Shown in pieces: positions 46,928 through 58,499 of a stretch of DNA of 64,000 nt. The notes under the pieces were generated by a model. It saw only the letters and a program-made list of their open reading frames with translations, searched no databases and had not been told where the DNA came from. The stretch is from the NCBI GenBank assembly GCA_951812925.1, contig OX638370.1, positions 26,899,964 to 26,963,963 on the forward strand. Reading direction: 5' to 3'. Made by a program: the position numbers and the translations under genes. The stretch's first letter is position 1; each line of letters starts with the position of its first letter. Origin of the DNA: Calliopum simillimum. Lineage: Eukaryota > Arthropoda > Insecta > Diptera > Lauxaniidae.

Positions 46928-47487
46928 ATCAAGACGCTGAACTCAGTAATAGTAAAATCAAAACTAATTGAGAAATGCAGAAAAAATTTAATCGAGCTAG
47001 TACGTCAATCCGAATTTACTCTTAGTTGGCATTCAGTTCACAGCAACATAGAGGGTAATGAAAAGGCTGATACACTAGCAAGACTTGGCTTTTCTCTAAG
47101 CGTGACCTATTCAAGGTGTGTATACACTCCGATAAGTCAAGTGAAGGAAAGGTTTTTCTTTGCAGTTTGTTATCGAGGCAAATGCCAAATGGAAAGCTTT
47201 AGAAACTTGCACTATTTCCAGTTCAATCTGCCCTATATTTAACAAATCGAGAACATCAGGCCTGCAATAGTTTGCACTGGACATTAGGCCATCGCCAAGA
47301 ATGGGTATTCTCTTTAAATCTTTCTGTCGATGTTGCATGGGTGCTAACGAGGAGGAATCTCTTGAAAACTTTCTTTGAAACTGTCCTGCCTTATCTAGAG
47401 TCAGACTAAGGGCTATAGGAAAACTTTTCTCCAATGACCTGAGCAAACTCGCCGATATTGATTTTGGCTCACTGCTTCCTTCTTAGG
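46928..47487 (+). pseudogene. Non-LTR retrotransposon RNase H and C-terminal tail, fragment
   Basis: IKTLNSVIVKSKLIEKC leads into LSWHSVHSNIEGNEKADTLA with RLG, the RNase H C-terminal motif (HSxIxGNExAD, with the catalytic Asp kept and the usual PGH changed to SVH). After a stop and frameshift, FCRCCMGANEEESLENFL, stop, NCPALSRVRLRAIG is the Cys-rich tail, ending at a stop at 47485-47487. RT is absent. The tail resembles the minus-strand fragment at 15427-15700 but is a separate, diverged insertion. Confidence 0.85.
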
Positions 47488-48889
47488 AGCAAAGAGTCAG
47501 ATTGAAAGTTTTATTACTATATTGATCACTGGTCTGGAAATGTTTTAGCAGAAATGAGGCAGTATGATTCGAGCATTATTTACGCCATGTGCTTCTTTTC
47601 TCCCATGTACAGACATAATTTTCCCTACTATTTCTATAGACGCTGAGATTTTTTGTTTTTTGTGCCCATCCCATCTTCGTCACTATGAAAACCGCGTGTA
47701 AAATAATAAATGTCTGCATGAATATGACAAATTTACTCAAAATTCTTAAATATAGAATCATACAAGGAAAATATATCATGATTATGTACAAAAAAAAACA
47801 AAAACAAAAACAAAAACAAATGAAACATTTCTAAATAAAAATGCAAAAAAATGGAACATACAACCAACATATTGGCAGCACTGTCAGTTTTGGGGTATAC
47901 CAAGAGTGTAATGCCATAGCGGTGGCAGTGGTGGTGGCAAGCACATGTTTTCTCAAGTGTTTTGAGGTTGGTTGGAAATAATTTTTATGGATTTTGTTAT
48001 GAAAGTGTGAAAATTATGTTCACATGACAAAAGGATTAAAATTCGATGTATAAAAACAAAAAGATAATTGATGGGTTTTATTTTTGAAAAAAAATCAGAA
48101 GGGAGAGTGGAGAGTTTTTGTTTTTATATTAAGATATATCACGTGATTTAAGGTTGTGAATTTTATTGATTTTAAGACAATTAAGTGCTGGCTCCAACCG
48201 AAAACTACTAACGGTGCTAGTTTTCGTTTGTTTTCTGTTTTGCTTTCTGGATGATATATTCTATACTTTTAATAGCTTTTGTTTCGAATAAGGTGAGTTC
48301 AATATTAGAGAAATCCTCGATTTTGTTTCTCTTAAAATTATTCACTTGGGATTTATGTATTATCGAATGGGAATTGTTAAATAAATCTTAATCGTAATAT
48401 CCTTAAAACTTTTCAAAGCTTTATCTACAGTAATAGCATTTGGTCAAACAGTCTAAAATATTCCAAGATATATTAGCGATCATCTTTTTGCCCTAGATAT
48501 TTTCGCAGCACAGTTTCTTAAAAAAGTTAAAAGCGGAATTATGAATTCTGTGGCATGCCACACAGATGTTTTAATATTTTTTAACTAAAAATACAAATTT
48601 AGTAAAATATTGAGTATAAATAAAACAATATTTTTTTGGCGTGTCAATCTTATTGCGAAAAATATGTCTAGTTTGTACCTGACTAAACATCATTCGTCAT
48701 AATTTTGTATAATGCGCTGCGCATTTAAGTAAATTTTATTAAAATTGTTTGGTGTTTTCTTTTTTAAGAAAATGTTTTAACTTGTTGTTTTGTTTTTTCA
48801 AAAAATTTCTTAGTTTACTCTAAAGATTGTGAAAATGTTCTTATTAAAAATAAATAACATAATCTATTTAAAGTTATCATACTACATAC
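47488..48889. other. Unassigned intronic sequence
   Basis: AACAAAAAC run at 47788-47820 and GGTGGCAGTGGTGGTGGC at 47921-47938. No exon or element recognised. Confidence 0.4.
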
Positions 48890-49079
48890 TATATAACACA
48901 CAATGTCTGTCTGTCTATCTGGGTCTCCATAACTCAAGCACCATTCGTCCGATTTACATGATTTTCTCTTTCCTTTACAGATATTTTGCGTGGTAAGGTT
49001 TAAGGCTTTGTTTTGTTTCGATATACTCTCTGCTTCGTCCGGGTTCTTCGAAAATTCTAAAACTCAAAAATCAGTTATT

Positions 49080-49640
49080 GCACTCAAAAAAATGATCTGG
49101 AAAAATTGATTTTCAAATAGCACAAAGTGATAATAATCTCATGAAAAATTACGGTTTGTTTCAGTAATTCAATTACTTTCCTAAATTCTCATGAAAAGGT
49201 AACGGCAAGAAAGTAAAATATACGGTTTAATCTTCAAAAAGTACAGAGATAAACAGTGAAAACTATTGAATAGAGATGTAAAAACTTGTCGCATGAAAAA
49301 ATACCAGCGTGCTATGCAATATTTGCTTACAATACATTTCAATTTTTACTGGTTGAGATTGTAAAAAAGTTTTTTTTTAAATAATTTAAATTAAGCAATA
49401 AGCTATTGAAATGAAAGTGCTACAGTAGCTCAGTAGATGGAGCGTCGCCTAGAAACACAAAGGTCTTAAGTTCGACACCATTAACATAAATTTTTTTTTA
49501 TATTTTTATTATTTTTTTTTATTTACTGTATGTAATCAGTAAAAAATACGGTTTTTTTACGGGCGCACAGTTACTGAAAAAATCAGTAAAAAATACTGGG
49601 ATTTTCAATGAATTTTTACTGTTTAGTTTTTTCCGTGTGA
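49080..49640. mobile_element. Inserted MITE-like element with tRNA-like cassette
   Basis: Left end GCACTCAAAAAAATGA and right end TTTTTTCCGTGTGA are imperfectly inverted. TACGGTTT and AGTAAAAAATAC motifs recur inside. It interrupts composite repeat L. Confidence 0.45.
49424..49500 (+). ncRNA. tRNA-like pol III cassette with T-run terminator
   Basis: TAGCTCAGTAGATGG (49426-49440) is a textbook A box. AGTTCGACACC (49469-49479) is a B box 43 nt later, and nine T residues (49491-49499) follow. The stems do not form a full cloverleaf. Confidence 0.6.
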
Positions 49641-49875
49641 TTGGCATAATTTTTTGCATTCAAAGACATGCTATTAGGTGAGATTCCAGGACAAACTGTA
49701 ATTTAAAATACCCTAGACTTTGCCCGGGGTATTCCACTAGAAAAATGTCCAATACAGCGATACAAAAAAAACCTTTGAGACTGTTTGACAGATATGGATG
49801 AAATAAGGTACATTCTTCTTTAAAAAGTATCAAAAACGGGCGAACGAACTCGCTCCCGGGCAACTAGTATTAATA

Positions 49876-50139
49876 AATGTCAAGCTTTTTATCTCGCTTC
49901 ACCAGCATAATAGCAAGTAGATAATGTTTTTACTTCTCTTCACACTGCTGCTCTTATACATTTGCTAAGTGACAACATCAGGTGCAATTTTCTCGATGAT
50001 TGTTGCCACAGCTTAATGAAATGGCATACCGCTCAATGACGATTTTTATTAACAACTTACGAATGTATGTTGAATTCGCCTCATAGCGTTTGCTAGTTTC
50101 TTTTCACCACATGTATTTTTGTTACATGGTCTGTAATAC
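49876..50139. other. Unassigned intronic sequence
   Basis: No feature recognised. Confidence 0.3.
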
Positions 50140-50650
50140 GAACGAGTTCAAAACGACCAATGTTTAGTGTCGTCTTATTCGCACAAGTGCCTAAATACTA
50201 GCGAGAATGAGACGCCAATATAACTATCCCAACTATGCACCTATCCACTCTATTGTCCGTTCCGGCTTCGCAATATCGGCATTGCTCAATACAAACGACC
50301 AATTTTTAGTGTCGTCTCTAACTCGCAAGTACCGAAACACTAGCGAAAATGCGTCGCCAATATAACATCCCGACTATGGACTTATCCACTCTATTGTCCG
50401 TTCCGGCTTCGAAGTATCGGTTTTGCGCAATACAAACGAATACACAACGATCAATTTTTTCGCGCAAGTGCCAAAACACTAGCGAGATTGAGTCGCCAAT
50501 ATAACTATCCCAACCATGGGTCTATTCGCTCTATTGTCCGATCCGGTTTTGCAGTATCGGCTCAGTACGAATACACAACGACCAAAAGGGTTCTTCTTCT
50601 ATTCGTCCGACTTCGCAGTATCGGCTGCGACCAATATCCAACTGTCAAAG
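50140..50650 (+). repeat. 140-bp tandem repeat M, about 3.5 units
   Basis: TCTATTGTCCGTTCCGGCTT recurs near 50250, 50391 and 50531 (one variant). Companions are ACGACCAATTTTTAGTGTCG, CACTAGCGA.AATG.GTCGCC and AATATAAC.ATCCC.ACTATG. Confidence 0.85.
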
Positions 50651-51039
50651 CTTTCTTTTTAACTAAATACCTATAACTACTATGTTTACCACCTGCACTC
50701 GCTGCAGGTCGCCGCCAGAATGATAATATTATCTGTCTACACTGAGATTACAATCATTCCAACTCACCTCAGTGTGGTAAACAGCTGATTGCGGTGAAAG
50801 CTATGTACAGGTGTTGCCATATTGTACTAATTCTATTTTACTTAATCTATTACAATACCGTCCAACTATTTTGTTGGTTGGGCTCAAATTTCTTATTGTA
50901 CTAATTAACACATTTCAATTATAAAGTAAATCTTATTAAATCAATTAATATTCAATAAGCGATATAAAATAAATATATGGAGGCATCAAACGAGCGTCCA
51001 GCGACTTGTTACCTTCTCGTTGCATTTGGCCTACGACTC

Positions 51040-54000
51040 TTTAGTTTGGCTTATGAAAAAATGTTTTGAACTGTTGAAGTTTGGCCTAGTACATGAAAAA
51101 TTAGATCCAGAAAAACTAGTTCGGTTTCGAAAAAAACTAGCATGACCTTTGTAAGAACCGGTTTGACCAGTAAAAACATAGCTTGGCCTGTGAAAAAGGA
51201 AATTGGTCTATTAAACTGATTTTACCTGTAAAAAACTAGATTGGTATAAAAAAATTTTTTTTTTAAATTTAGTTTGGCCTATAGAAAAACGAATTTAACC
51301 TGAAAAAACTAGTTTGACCTGATATAAACTTGTTTAGATTAAAAAAATCTGAATGATATATCGTTAAATGTCAAAACTTACGATTTTGCTGAAACACGAA
51401 ACAGAGTATCTCGCGGTTTTACTTTAACACACGTATTATAAAGCAGCCTTCTGTAATTTTCCCTCTTTTTCCAGATCGCATCTGTATTTTATTTCACACG
51501 TACTTTCAATTCTTCCTCTTTATTCCACCTAATTAAACTCTTGGCCGTTTCGCTTCTCTAAAATTTTTAATTTCAACTTCCGACTTTTTGCTATCAACAT
51601 CAGCTGCCACTATTGCTGCCAAAGAGTCATTAGCCAATTAACGTTTGTCGTTTTTACGTCAACGACAACAAAAGCAACAACAATAAGACCAAGAACCTTT
51701 AGAAGCATAAGACTTTAACCAACTGGCCAAGGTCTAAAAGGGCACACACAGAAACTTCATTGGAAATTGTTCTTTGCTTTATCAACCGCTAGCTTTTACT
51801 TGCTCAGTCCATTTGTCTTAATTTTCTGCGAAGGAACTAAAAAGCATAAAGTGGTTCCTAATGTTTGCCTTTTTTTTCACTGTCTTGACACCTTAATGCA
51901 ACTTCCGTCATTGAAAAACCCCAGTGGAGAATAAGCTAAGTTTAAGTTTAATGAAGTTGTCTCTGTCTGGCCTTAGTACCTTTTAAGTTATGAATTACTT
52001 CTAGCAGGATCTTCTTTTACCGCCGCAGTGCATGTCTATGAAAAATTAGTATGGCCCAGAATTTGGCCTAAAAATCGATTTTGCTTAAAAAAATCTGGTT
52101 CGATTTGTGAAAAACTAGTTTGCCCTTAAAAACTTGTGGTTCATGAGCAACTGGTTTGACGTGTGAAAAACTAATTTGTCCGAAGGAAACTTAATTTGGC
52201 TTATGAAAACACTAGTTTGACCTAGTAAATAAAAAGTTTGACCTAGGTAAAACTAGTTTGGCATAGAAAATATTATTTTGGCCTCTGGAAGAACAAGTTT
52301 GACCTGTTAAATCCTAGTTTTACTTAAGAAAAATCACATTTTATAAAATTCTTTGAAAATCGCACACTTAAAAAAATTTTAAGTTTTTAAAAAATCTCAT
52401 GAAATTGTTAGCATGTGTGAATCTGACGAGATATTTTAAACATTGCATAAGATATTTAAAAAATCTCAGGAAATTTTTCGCAAGCCTGGAAATTTTAAAA
52501 ATTTCAGTGACATTTTCAACTTTCTTACATTTCATAAAATTTTTCGGAAATCACACGATGTTGTAATTTCATTAACTTTTTAAAAAAATCTCCAAAATTT
52601 TGACGCAAATTTTAACATTGAAATTACAGCGACATTTTTTCTCAAGTCTCATGAGATTTTTTAAAAATCCATAAATTTTTAAATTAGTTTGGTCTATTAA
52701 AACCTAGTTTAGCTCAGAAAAAAAACTGATTTGAACGGAGAAAACTCGTTTGGCGTATGAAAAATGCCAACTATCGATATTTACAATTCTCATGACATAA
52801 AATTCATAAAATTTTCCAAAGTTTTTAAAAATCTCATGAATTTTTTGCAATTTTGAACATTAAAAATTTAAATATCCCATGAAATTTAAAAAAAAATCTC
52901 TTGTCATTTTTAGCAAATCTGGAAATGTAAAATTTCAATGACACTTTTACCTCTCATTATATTTCATAAAATTTAACGAAAATCGCGAGATATTTCAATC
53001 TCATTAGCTTTTAAAAAAATCTTAAGAATTTTTTCGCAAATTTTAACATTGAAATTACAGCTACATTCGTTTTCTTAAGTCTCATAAACTTTTAAGGGAT
53101 TTTTCCAAAAAAATAAGTAAAAAACTAGTTTGGTCTACGAAAAATGCGATTCTTTAATATTCACAATTCTCATGACATTTTATTAAATTCTTCGAAAATC
53201 GCACATTTAAAAAAATTTAAAAATCTCATAAAATTTTTCGGAAATTTGAACATTGAAAATTTAAGCGAAAGTTTTTTCAAATCTTGACATTTTCGCTAGT
53301 CTGGAAATTTAAAACTTAACTGACATAACTCCCATTAGATTTTATAAAATTTTTCGAAAATCGCAAGATATTTCAATCTCATTAACTTTCTGAAAAATCT
53401 CATGAGTTTTTGCGCAAATTTTAACATTGAAATTACAGCGACATTCGTTTTTTCAAGTCTTATGAGATTTTAAAAATATCCATGCATTTTTAAAGTATTT
53501 TCTCCAAACAAAAAAAAAAATAAAAAATTTGACCACAAGTTTGGTCTACATAAAATTTGTTTGGCCTAGAAAAAAAATCTAATTTGAGCAGAGAAAACTC
53601 GTTTGGCTTATGAAAAATGTCACTTACCCTTATTAACAATTCCCATGACATTTCATAAAGTTCTTCGAAAATTGCACAATTAAAAGTTTTTAAAGATCTC
53701 ATGAAATTCTTTGCAACTTTGAACATTGAAAATTTAAACGGCAGTTTATCAAATCTCGCTTGAAATTTTAAACATAACATAAAGTTTCTGTTCAAAAATC
53801 TCATGTCATTTGTTGCACGTTTGGAAAGTTAGTTCAAGAATCTAACGATATTTCAATCTCATTAACTTTTTTAAAAATATCTCATGGAGTTTTCTGCAAA
53901 TTTTAACACTGGAATTATATCAACATTTGGTTTCTCAAGTCTCTTGAGATTTTAAAAAATTCATGCATTTTTAAAGGATTTCTTCCAAACAAGCCAAACT

Positions 54001-54460
54001 TGTTTGGTCTAGAAAAAAATCTGATTTGAGCTGAGAAAACCTCTGAGGCCTAAGAAAAATGCGACCATTCGATATTAGCAACTCTCATGATATTTCGTAA
54101 AATTCTTCGAAAATCACTCATTTAAAAAAATCTAAGTTTTTAAAATCCCGTGATTAATTTTTCGCGAATCAGGAGATTTAAAATTTCAGTGACATTTTGA
54201 GCTCTCACTACATTTCATAAACTTTCCGAAAATCACACGATCTTTCAATCTCAATATCCATAAATTTTTTAAAAATCTCGTGAAGTTTTTCGCATATTTG
54301 AATACTGAAATTACAGCCACATTGTATTAAGTCTCATGAGATATTAAAAAATTCTTTAAAGGAATTTTTCCAAAAAACTAAAATTTAATTTGGACCTCCA
54401 AAAATTTGACCAGGAAAAACTAGTTTGGCCTAGAAAAATTACTTTGTTCTATGAAGAACT
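51040..54460 (+). repeat. Two-layer degenerate repeat array N, 3.4 kb
   Basis: Layer 1 is 18-25-bp phrases such as AAAAACTAGTTTGACCTG and GTTTGGCCTAGAAAAA (dense at 51060-51330 and 52060-52330). Layer 2 is about five blocks of 375-470 bp starting with CTCATGACATTTCATAAA-type sequence near 52335, 52790, 53165, 53640 and 54085. Each contains CGAAAATCGCACGATATTTC, AATCTCATTAACTTTT and AACATTGAAATTACAGC, and layer-1 phrases lie between blocks. 51340-52055 is mostly non-repetitive. Confidence 0.75.
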
Positions 54461-55743
54461 ACATTATGCTACCTAATATTACGTTAAATCTTTTGCGGCA
54501 ATAAGATTTATTCCCAACTTAAACTTCCCATTTAATTTTGTCTTAACACCACTTAAGCATTATCACATTTTAACGAGCAATTAATCTGCTTTTTCCCGGT
54601 GGGACATCGTCATGAGCGTCATTAATGAATGAGCGATAAATGTAAGACCAAAGGAGTATGTAAAGAAATCCTATTGCCAGCAATGAGTGCTACTACCAAC
54701 AACAGCTGCTTGCCAAAGTACTAAAACTTTCTTGGTTTTTATGATTTAATGCTTAAATTTGTGAGTTTTTTTTTTTTTTACCAGCGCTTACTTTAAACTA
54801 AATGAGTTCCTCTAAGATTTTTTATTGTTTGTTTTATGAGTTATATGTCTCATTAGTTTGGGAAGATGCTGCGGATAATTTTGTGTGTGCGTTGACTTTT
54901 GAACTTTTTTTAATTTTTATTTTTTAATTTCTTTATTTGCTTGGAGCTATTCATAAAATCATTATACAAAGTTTTATTACCGAAACGTTTATGTAAACAT
55001 TAAAGAAAATCCTTTTTAAAGTGCATAATTTCATGATGGGAGATCACTTAATTTGCATTGAAGTTATATGCGTGATCAAATGGTGCTTAATTCATTAAGA
55101 GAAAAAAGTGAATGATTTGAAGACATCTGCGGGGAAAATTTAAGTGCGAATAAGAGGTCAGTGTCCAGACGCAAGAAGAATATCGATAAAATTCAGGAAC
55201 GTTATAATACAACATACAAAGGAGGAAGTTGAAATTATTCGAAAATTTGAATCCAAATGAATACTTTCGAAGAAAACTATAGAAATTCGTAAGAAGCAAA
55301 CAATTTTCAGAAAACTGAAGGGCATAATTTCTATCAGCTTTTCCCACAATGCGATTAAATTAGAATTTCAAATCAAGCACACATTGAATAAAGATAAAAT
55401 TCATTTTAAATTAAATCACTTAACGCGAATTTTCTTCAAAGGCCATTCAGCTTGCGCTGAATTCTTACAATAGCCAATTCAGCACACTTCAAAAGTACAT
55501 TAAAAAGCCAATCTAAAAAGTTACTTCAAAAACATTTTGGCTTTAAGTCAACAAAAATTTAAGTCAATAGAAATTTTTCTATCTTTTTTTTTGAAAATAC
55601 AAAACACAAAGTGCAACAACATTTTGTAACAACAACAAATGCATTTTCGTGTGTTTCTGTGTGGTGAATTTTCTAACAAAATCAATTTTAATTGAATTTT
55701 CTAATTTGTCAGCAACAGAATTTTTGTTACCAATTGCATACGA
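54461..55743. other. Unassigned intronic sequence
   Basis: Includes T-rich runs near 54768 and 54905. The minus-strand frames at 55087-55349 have no recognisable domain. Confidence 0.4.
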
Positions 55744-56126
55744 CAGCCGTGTTTTTTTTGACGCGTATATACAATTGTGGATACCTTCAAATTGCGATAA
55801 CTCATGAACAGTAAGTCACACAATAGAACTCTAAGAAACTTTTTTATGGAGAATCACGTTCTCTTTCATTTTATATTTAAAAAAATTTATTTTTAAGGCG
55901 GTATTTTATAAAAACTGGTTAGCGCCGATAAATGGCAAAAAATCACTTTTTTTAAATAACTTCTAAATAATTATTTTTTTTTACAAAAGATTAAAATTAT
56001 TTGTAGAGCATGTGGTTCTCCTTGAAAAAGACCCCCGGACTTTTTATCGTACGACTCACCGTTCATAAGTTATAGCAATTTGAAGATATCCACAATTGTA
56101 TATACGCGTCAAAAAAAACACGGCTG
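55744..56126. mobile_element. MITE family E, complete copy (383 bp)
   Basis: The left end CAGCCGTGTTTTTTTTGACG is inverted exactly at the right end. Pairing continues through CGTATATACAATTGTGGATA, CTTCAAATTGC and AACT.ATGAAC for about 70 bp with few mismatches. No coding capacity. A lone right end lies at 22175-22260. Confidence 0.9.
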
Positions 56127-56516
56127 ACATCAAAATAACCATGCAACAGCAGCAGCACTTTTTACTCCTTGTTACTTGTAGCTGGCTGATGTAGAAAATA
56201 ATACCCAATGGCAGTTTTAAAATGTGAACAACAATTGCTGTTGCTGTGGCAGTTGTGTTGGTGTTTTTTTTTTGTATGTAGTGCAACTCGGTTGTGCTGG
56301 TAAATTGTCGGCAATTAATTTGTAACAATGACAGCAACAATACAATTAAATAAATTGAAAGTATAAAAGAAAGAGATGACAATAACACATGTTCGAAAGA
56401 GTGCTAAGAGCGTGTTAGACAAAGAAAGTAATTGGGAGACATTTTTTTTTTCCAAAAGAAGGCGGGAAAGAATATTCGAAATGAGTTATTTTGCCACTTT
56501 ATAATTTTATTTCTTA

Positions 56517-58135
56517 CTAGCCTTCTTTGCCCGCTCCGCTAGGCATGTTTGTTTTGTTTTTTTCCCAATAGCTTAGAAGGTATACAGGGATAAAATTTTG
56601 ATTTACGCCACTGCCACGTCACCAATAAAAATTTAGGTATTTTGAGAAAGTTAATTTCATTTCAAACCATCTTAAAAATTGGCAATGGCATAGCTCGAGT
56701 GCCCCAGGAAACCATCAATTAAGGGTTGTTGATAATTTGCCTTAGATGTTTTTCCTGTAGTACATCTAGATATTCTTCGTTTTTACTATGTAGCCTTCGG
56801 GTGACCTTCGGGAAGCATTGGGTATTCCAAAAAACTATCAGTTAAAGTTTGTTGATAGTTTACCATAGATTTTTTCCCTCTCGTGTACCAAAATATTCTT
56901 CGTTTTGATTATGAAGCCTTCGGGTGGCCTTCGGGAACCATCAGGTGTTCAAAAAAACTATCAATTGAAGTTTATTCATGGTTCATCATATATTTTTTCC
57001 CTCTCGTATACCTAGATATTCTTCGTTTTGACTATGAATCCCTCGTGTGACCTACGGCAAACTTCGGGTACTCCAAAAAGCTATCAATTAAATCTTGTTG
57101 AAAGCCTGCTATAGATATTTTCCCTCTAGTGTACCTAGATATTCTTCGTTTTGACTATGAAGCCCTCGGGTGACCTTCGGCAAACTTCGGGTATTCCAAA
57201 AAACTATCAATTTAAACTTCTTGAAAGTTCGCCATAGATATTTTCCCTCTCGTATACCTAGATATTCTTTGTTTTGACTATGAAGCCCTCGGGTGACCTT
57301 CGGCAAACTTCGGGTATTCCAAAAAACTATCAATTAAAATTTGTTGAAAGTTCTCCATAGATATTTTCCCTCTAGTGTACCTAGATATTCTTCGTTTTGA
57401 CTATTAAGCCTTCGGGTGGTCTTCGGAAACCTTCGTGTATAGCATAAAAACATTTCCATACCTAATATATACTCATTTCCAAATTTTCAGCTCAATTGGA
57501 CGAATGGTTTCTGAGTGATAATGCTTCAGTCTTTAAATATTTCTAGATATCTAAAATCTATAAAATTTTTAAAATTAAAGAATACACGTATATTAACTCT
57601 TGATATTTGAAACTAGCTCTGACTGTTTTTCCCAATAAACACCCATATATTCTTCGTTTTGACTATGAAGCCTTCGGATGATCATTGGTAACCATCGTGT
57701 ATTCCAGAAAACTATCAAGTTGTAAGTCCGCTATAGATGTTTTTCCTCTAGTATACATAGATATTCTTTGTTTTACTTATCAAGTCTTCGGATGACCTTC
57801 AGGAACTTTGGGTGTCTCAGGAAACTAAAAATGAAAGCTTGCTAATTGTCCTCCGTAGAGATTTTCCTTCTTGCATACCTAGATATTCTTCGTTTTGACT
57901 ATGAATCCTAAGGGTAAGCTTCGGGAACTTTCGGGTGTTTCAGGAAATGAATCAACTATAGCTTGTTGATAGGCCGCCATAGATGTTTTCTCTCTTGCGC
58001 TTCTAGACATTCTTTGTTTTGACACTGAGTCCATTGGGTGACCTTCAGGAACTTTCGTGTATTGTATTAAAAACATTCCAATACATCCACTGTCAAGTTT
58101 TCAGCTCAATTGGCCGAATAGGTTCCGGGTGATAA
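56517..58135 (+). mobile_element. Composite repeat with tandem repeat D and ACTAG-type head
   Basis: Starts ACTAGCCTTCTTTGCCCGCT, similar in type to the head of composite repeat L. About nine to ten units of tandem repeat D follow (56760-57430 and 57640-58060). Twice it carries a closing module TTTCAGCTCAATTGG.CGAAT with GGTT.C.G.GTGAT (57487 and 58098). This layout (conserved head, internal minisatellite, conserved tail) fits a non-autonomous, minisatellite-bearing element. Confidence 0.6.
56760..58070 (+). repeat. Tandem repeat D, about 120-bp units (main array)
   Basis: TATTCTTCGTTTTGACTATG recurs about every 119-127 bp (near 56770, 56890, 57017, 57136, 57263, 57388, then 57650 onward). 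It is accompanied by CCTTCGGGTGACCTTCGG, AAAAAACTATCAATT and ATATTTTCCCTCTAGTGTAC. Same family as 21145-21430. Confidence 0.88.
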
Positions 58136-58179
58136 AACTTCTGGCACATACAGTAACTTTTGTATACAAAGAAGATAAA

Positions 58180-58499
58180 AGATCTGTGAAGCCCATAAAA
58201 CCTATAAAATCAACATAATATAATAAATCTATAAAATCTGTGAAATTTATGAGTTCTGTGAAATCTATGAAATCCACAAAATCTATAATATCCATGAAAT
58301 CTTTAAAACATACTAAACTCATAAAATCTATAAAATATGTATATAAAATGTTTAAAATCAATATAAAATAAAAAGAATCTTATAAAATATTTAAAATCTT
58401 TAAAAACTATAAAATCTATTGAATCTGTTAAATCCATAAAATCTATAAAATCTATAAAATCTATAAAATCTATAAAATCTATAAAATCTATAAAATCTA
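58180..58499 (+). repeat. 9-bp satellite (ATAAAATCT)n, left segment
   Basis: Increasingly regular ATAAAATCT units, with variants (GTGAAATCT, AATCCAT) at the left and a perfect run at 58435-58499. Interrupted by the mariner element. Confidence 0.95.

Larger units (their letters stand above)
48890..49875 (-). mobile_element. Composite repeat L (ACTAGTTGCCCGGGAGCGAG type), interrupted
   Basis: On the minus strand it begins ACTAGTTGCCCGGGAGCGAG at about 49870. It ends with CATGTAAATCGGACGAATGG, GACAGACAGACATTGTG and TATATAGTATG at about 48890. This head and tail arrangement is common in insect genomic repeats. An inserted stretch at about 49080-49640 splits it. A related module lies at 56517-58135 in the other orientation. 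Confidence 0.55.
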
